NCBI GenBank assembly: GCA_018398765.1
Contig: JAHBMJ010005270.1
Location: forward strand, 5,380 to 50,379
Length of the DNA stretch: 45,000 bases
Source of the DNA: Chromera velia
Taxonomy: Eukaryota; Sar; Chromeraceae
Direction: 5' to 3'
Positions 40,072-45,000 of this stretch are shown here, one piece after another (the stretch's first letter is position 1; the number at the start of each line of letters is the position of its first letter). The translations under genes and the position numbers were made by a program. The notes under the pieces were generated by a model, which worked only from the letters and a program-made list of their open reading frames with translations, was not told where the DNA came from and made no database searches.

Positions 40072-42615
40072 TCAGTCGATCAAAAGGAACCCCAGCTTCT
40101 CAAGAGTTGTCCTGAGAACCTTCGGAGTCACAGGCTTGAACAGGATCTCCACCGCCCCCGCCCTTATAAAATCCTCCGACCCCTCAGTCTGTCCCGTCAG
40201 GCCAATGAATGTGGGTAGTGGGGAGGCGGTCTCTGTGAGGAGGGCCCTGATAGACGCGATTGCCTCAGGACCCTCCAGGTAGGGCATGTTCCGGTCCATG
40301 AAGACAAGCCGATAACGCTCCCCTGCCTCTTTGAACCTTGCAACTGCCGCCGCCCCGTCCTCTGCTACCTCGACAGACAACCCCATTCTCTTCAATGCAA
40401 ACGAGACGGCAATTTGGACCATCGAATTATCGTCCACAATCAAAACGTCGGCTGTCCACCTTTTCATCGCTTTGATATTCCACTCTTTTACTGCAGAGCT
40501 CAGCGCATCCGCATCATAAAAAGAAAGACTGAGGGACCGTTGCCGACGATGACTGAGGTTATCGGACAATTGTGAGGCGTTCACATCAGCTACGGGGTTT
40601 TCGGCTTTGTCTGCTGCGTTTTGGGTGAGTGAATCGTTGAGAGTTGGGGGGGGAATAGTGGGGGCGGACGAGCGTCGTGGAGACGCGTTAGCTCCTGATC
40701 TTCTGCGTCTGCGGATACCTGAGCGGGAGTCTGGGCTTGCAGTCATGACAGTGTTTTCATGACCATCAGAAATGACTGCTTTTCCTGCCATGTCGCTTTT
40801 GTCAACTTCTGTCAGTGCCGTCACAGATCGAAGGCCTTGAGTGCTTTCTTGAAGATCTGAAAATGTTCTTTCTGTCTCTGTCTCGTCATCTTCATCTTCC
40901 TCTGATGACTCTTCGCAAACCTCTGCTGCCTCCTCTCGTCTTTCTGTCCTTCCCTTCTCCTCTGCATTGCCCCCCCCTGAAGGGGGACGGTCGAGGCCTG
41001 TCAAAGAAACGTTGCCATCGCTGTGCCGCATCAGAGAGACATTTCCCTTCAAATCCTCAGTTACCAAAGGACCTTCAAAGTGAAAAAAAAACTCAGATCC
41101 ACAACCGCTTCCTTGTGAAAAAAAACCTATCTTCCCACCACAATGTGCCTCTACAAAGACTCTCGAAATACATAAACCCAAACCCGTCCCCCCCCCCTTT
41201 TGCTGCTCCCCTGCACGAATCTGGCTGTATGGTTTGAACAGTTTGACGCCCTCTTGTGGGTCCACCCCCTGTCCTTCGTCAAGAACGGAAAACTTCAAAC
41301 GGACTCATAGGGGGGCAGATCCATCAGCATCTCTCTGGGACCACTCCCCCATTCTTGCTTCACCCGATGAAGCAGTGTGCGGAGGTGAAGGAAAACAACA
41401 GTCGGGGAGCTGTGCGGCATGAGGACATGTCCCGCGACCGTAGTTGGGGGTTGTGGGTAGGGCAGTAACCTCCAGACGGAAAGTGATCTTTCCACCACGG
41501 GGAGAGATTTTTCGTGCGTTGGAAAGAAAATTAGCAATGCCTGCACAAACACAACGAAAAGGTGAAGGACGGGGTAAATAAATCCAACTTTGATCATCAA
41601 GAGCTTCTGTCGCTCAACTTGAAAGAGTCTTCCTCCTGTCTGTTTTCTTCTTCCTCCTTGTTTCTTTTGTTCCTTCTCTCCTTCCTTTCTCCTTTCTCTC
41701 CCCTTCTTCCCGTTATTCTTTAGTCGCTCTTTTCGTTGTTCCCTCCCTTCCTCCCTTCCTTCCTCCCTCCCTCCCTTCCTTCCTTCCTTCCTTCCTCCCT
41801 TCCTCCCTCCCTTCCTTCCTTCCTTCCTTCCTTCCTTCCTCCCTCCCTCCCTCCCTTCCTTCCTTCCTTCCTTCCTTCCTTCTTTGTTTCTTGCCTTCTG
41901 TCCTTTCTTCTTTCATTCGCATCTTTGGCCCATGCGGTTGTCGGACTCAATCGTTCGCATTCGTTCGATCACAAGCCACCTCGCCCCCTCCTGAGTGCTG
42001 AGGTTCTGTTTCGGCCGCTGCATGTTTTTCTTCCTACGAACGTACACGCACATTCGGCACTCCATTGATCTCACTCCCTGTCCCACTAATTAATTACATG
42101 AGCCGGTCGGCATGCAAACCCACCTGCCTGAGCCGTGTGAAATCAGCGATGCCGCACAGGCGTCGGGACTTGGAGAGACGAAGCGACGGGTCCACCCAGA
42201 GCTGGGGGTGGAACTTCAGACCTGCGCTCTTCATCACAGGGAACGTTTCGGCAGCAATGTCTTGGAAAAACTCGGCGATGCACCTCGCGGAAAAGTCAAA
42301 CTGAAAGGCCCCGGAGGCCAATTTTTCGAGGTGCAGAACGTCATTGCAAATGGACCCCATCTGGTCTATCTGAGCCTGTACTGCCTTCGCGATTTCTTCC
42401 AATGAAGCGAGAAGGGCGGATATTTTTGGATTATTCAGTTTGCTCTTCCCAGAGGAAGACGGAGAAGGCGCATCCGGGACTCTGTGTGTGTTTTGGTCAT
42501 CAGAGGGAACTGCCTCGAGGACCTTGCGCAAGTCCACAATCACCTCCTGTTCCTCAGACATCATCAGGCACGCAGCCCCCAGAGGGTTGCGTACCTGAAA
42601 AGAACAGAGGGGAAG

Positions 42616-42670
<55 letters not shown>

Positions 42671-42872
42671 TCAAGATTTCATGTGAAGGAGAGAAGTCTT
42701 TCTAATACGCGGAGAGAAGAAGAGAGCACCTCCTACCAAGTTCGTTCTGTCATCAGGAAAAGGTCAGGAAAAGGAGAATCAAAGAGCGGACAGACAGATG
42801 TTCTTCTAAGACTCTTCTTTCTGTCACTCATCATCCTGCCCGCAGAAAGGTGCATATGGTCTCTGAAGAAAA

Positions 42873-42903
<31 letters not shown>

Positions 42904-42947
42904 GTCTGTCGGTCTGTCTGTCTGTCTGTCTGTCTATCTGTCTGTCG

Positions 42948-42979
<32 letters not shown>

Positions 42980-43119
42980 GTCTGTCTGTCTGTCTCTCTG
43001 TCTGTCTGTCGCTCTGTCTATCTGTCTGTCGGTCTGTCTGTCTGTCTGTCTATCTGTCTATCTGTCTGTCGGTCTGTCTGTCTGTCTATCTGTCTGTCTG
43101 TCTGTCTGTCTGTCTGTCG

Positions 43120-43154
<35 letters not shown>

Positions 43155-43263
43155 GGTCTGTCTGTCTGCCTGTCTGTCTGTCTGTCTATCTGTTTGTCTG
43201 TCTGTCGGTCTGTCTGTCTGTCTGTCTGTCTATCTGTCTGTCTGTCGGTCTGTCGGTCTGTCG

Positions 43264-43299
<36 letters not shown>

Positions 43300-43303
43300 G
43301 TCG

Positions 43304-43334
<31 letters not shown>

Positions 43335-43411
43335 GGTCTGTCTGTCTGTCTGTCGGTCTGTCTGTCTGTCTGTCTGTCTATCTGTCTGTCTGTCGGTCTG
43401 CCGGTCTGTCG

Positions 43412-43473
<62 letters not shown>

Positions 43474-43831
43474 CTGTCTGTCTGTCTGTCTGCCTGCATG
43501 CGTGACGGTCTGGCCCACCTCGTGCATGATGTATGAGAGAAAGGATGTCTTTTCCTGCTCCGCAGTCTTCCTTGCCGTCTCGTGCTCCACTGCAGCAGAG
43601 AATGCGGCATCCCGTACGAACCTGCAGAGCACAACGAAAACGCAGAAAAGAAAGTTGTATTGAATTGAAGGTCATATGCGGCTCCCTCTCTCTGAGCGAG
43701 TGATCAACTTCGACGGAAAGGGACGAGCACGGGGGGGGCAAATGGTAAACCGGAACAATAGATAAAGGCTGCTCGTTTGCACGTTGCCCGTTCTAGAAAC
43801 ATGAAGAAAGTTTGTGCTCAATTCAAATTTG

Positions 43832-43866
<35 letters not shown>

Positions 43867-44985
43867 CGTGCGTGCGTGCGTGTAAGAGAAATGGAAACGA
43901 GGAGAGGAAAAGCCATGAGAGGTGCAAGAGAGAGATATAAGGAGCTAGACAGGGATGGGCATCAAAGACTGCCAGCTAGGGGAGAAGAAGACGGCGGGAT
44001 TGCCACTGGGCCAGTGGGCCCTTTTGATGCATGGACAGACAGGTAGACGGATAGGCGGGCAGACAGCATCTGGATAGATGAGTATTCCATATGGATGGTG
44101 TCACTTTGAAATCACAGATAGACGGATGAATGAAGAAGTAGATGGGTAGATGGATCGGTGGGTGTCTGGACGGATTTACTAAGGGCTTGATGAGAAGAGA
44201 GAGAAAACAAAAAACATAGACACGCACACTCGGCATCGGCGGAGAACGGAGGTGTTGACTGCTTGACGGTTTCAGGTTCCAGAGAAGATAGGAAAAGCGA
44301 TTCAACAAGCAGAGAAAGAAAACTGCGAAGATGGTTTCTAAGGATGCATACACGATTACATGTATCTTCCTCACCCTGCATGCATGCAACTAACTGACCT
44401 CAATCCAAAGAGCAGACTACACGTGATGGACATGACTTGGAATGTTTCCGGGAGGTCTCCAGAAACCCCAAAATCCCGAATGTACTTCAGTCGAACGAAC
44501 ACAAAGGCAACCATCAGATTCACAACCCAGACCACGAAGGGCCTGATCCGTATCTGGAAGGTCCCTCCGAAAGCGACGTGTGCCAGCAGGCATGCTCCTT
44601 GGTGAAGTTGGACCGCTTGACCCTTGTCTTTCATGCTGTGTACCGCCAAGAAAGCGGACCAGCAAAGGCAGACCAGAGCAAAGCACAAGCAGATATCGGC
44701 GTGTCGCCTGAATCTGGAGCCCAGGGTCGGAGAGATCCCCATAGAAACATGTGCAATTGCGAAGCAACTGAGCACCTTCAAAGGATACATTTCTTCGAGG
44801 TCATCGAAGAAAAACGTCGACACCAAACGGACAATCGGAATCATCAAGTTGAGAGGAACAAAGATAAACAGAAACGGAACCTTGAGCTTGTCAAGCTGGC
44901 GTGCAAGAGTCTTGACGCGTGTGTCATCTTCTGATGCGGCCGTCAGCTCTACAAGTTGTTTTAGAAACTCCATTCTCACAATCAT
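40072..44985 (-). CDS. Membrane hybrid histidine kinase with C-terminal receiver domain
   Basis: Two-component sensor that should phosphorylate a His and pass the phosphate to its own receiver Asp. Exons: 44985-44399, 43621-43519, 42594-42120, 41540-40072. The first exon has five or six hydrophobic segments (for example FLFIFVPLNLMIPIVRLV and FVVWVVNLMVAFVFV). The H-box FLSYIMHEVRNPLG is made by joining exons 2 and 3. The N-box VGIANFLSNARK is made by joining exons 3 and 4. Then follow the DEGQGV and GGTGLGL ATP-lid boxes, a Ser/Glu-rich linker, and a receiver with IVDDN, phosphoacceptor Asp in VFMDRNMP, and Lys in LFKPV. An in-frame TGA at 41307-41305 lies between the N-box and DEGQGV, so a short fourth intron probably exists (for example 41438-41304), giving about 832 aa. 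The true start may lie outside the window: upstream codons stay open to its edge. Confidence 0.88.
41304..41438 (-). other. Probable short intron in the kinase gene (borders uncertain)
   Basis: Between KITFRLE and LKFSVLDEGQGV the frame holds about 50 non-conserved residues and one TGA, then continues in the same frame. Removing 41438-41304 (donor G, then GTCGCG; acceptor TATGAG) gives PNYVRLKFSVLDEG. An alternative is a donor after GAG at 41470 (GTTACT) with the acceptor TTTGAAG. A genuine stop codon or a sequencing error is also possible. Confidence 0.5.
41727..41890. repeat. (CTTC)n/(CCCTT)n pyrimidine tract in kinase intron 3
   Basis: About 160 bp of TTCC and TCCC units on the plus strand. 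In the transcript it is a pure (GGAA)n and (GGGA)n purine tract. Confidence 0.95.
42618..42671. repeat. (CA)n(GA)n composite near the kinase exon 3 acceptor
   Basis: Reads (TC)n(TG)n in the transcript sense, ending about 20 nt before the acceptor GTTCTTTTCAG (exon starts 42594). Confidence 0.95.
42876..43493. repeat. 600-bp (TCTG)n satellite in kinase intron 2
   Basis: About 150 units of TCTG on the plus strand with scattered TCTA and TCGG variants, ending in CT, GT and TCTG runs. In the transcript it reads (CAGA)n with variants TAGA and CCGA. It fills most of the intron that splits the H-box. Confidence 0.95.
43829..43883. repeat. (CT)n(GT)n(GCGT)n composite in kinase intron 1
   Basis: CT, then GT, then GCGT units on the plus strand. 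Unlike most intronic composites here it is antisense to the host gene. Confidence 0.9.
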
Positions 44986-45000
44986 GCAATGAATCGATGC

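Noticed and set aside
42876-43493. Regular array that could suggest CRISPR or a minisatellite gene
   Set aside because: The unit is 4 bp with no spacers of constant length, and it lies in a eukaryotic intron.
42683-43741. Long open frames of Cys-Leu-Ser-Val (plus) and Thr-Asp-Arg-Gln (minus) repeats
   Set aside because: They are translations of the (TCTG)n satellite inside a kinase intron; a 4-bp repeat free of stops is open in several frames by construction.

Overview
This window looks like nuclear DNA of a photosynthetic alveolate. A chromerid alga such as Chromera velia is my best guess, by inference and without any database search. The reasons are intron-rich genes with ordinary GT-AG introns, a proteasome alpha-5 subunit resembling apicomplexan ones, a nuclear ClpC chaperone with a two-part plastid leader, a membrane histidine kinase fused to a receiver domain, and introns and spacers packed with 2-bp and 4-bp microsatellites. 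Almost all apparent open frames outside the four genes below are translations of these microsatellites.

Layout: 1-4144 is a purine/pyrimidine-biased stretch with no recognisable gene. 4145-11548 (minus) is a 13-exon ClpC-type Hsp100 unfoldase, for which I could assemble a continuous 993-residue product. 11549-12856 is a divergent intergenic region. 12857-29992 (plus) is an 8-exon gene for Raptor, the TORC1 scaffold, with a modelled product of about 4732 residues; human Raptor has 1335. Most of the excess is low-complexity sequence in one 8.6-kb exon. 29993-34715 is a gene-free spacer with AT-rich islands, a 300-bp foldback and two unequal inverted copies of a dispersed repeat. 34716-38358 (plus) is an 8-exon 20S proteasome subunit alpha-5 (261 residues). 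38359-40071 is an AT-rich spacer between convergent genes. 40072-44985 (minus, possibly continuing past the window end) encodes a multi-span membrane hybrid histidine kinase.

The four genes are not an operon or a known functional cluster. They cover plastid protein quality control, nutrient signalling, cytosolic protein degradation and two-component signalling. All splice junctions were placed by reading-frame continuity and protein-family alignment from memory; no transcript evidence was available.

The most unusual feature is the construction of the introns. Many donors and acceptors lie at the edge of 4-bp tandem repeats (GTNN units at donors; TGCA, TTGC, GGAT or CCGT units at acceptors). 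In the proteasome gene one acceptor, with the first bases of its exon, is present three times in tandem, and only the last copy leads into an open exon. In the kinase gene an intron carrying about 600 bp of (CAGA)n in the sense direction splits the phosphoacceptor H-box.
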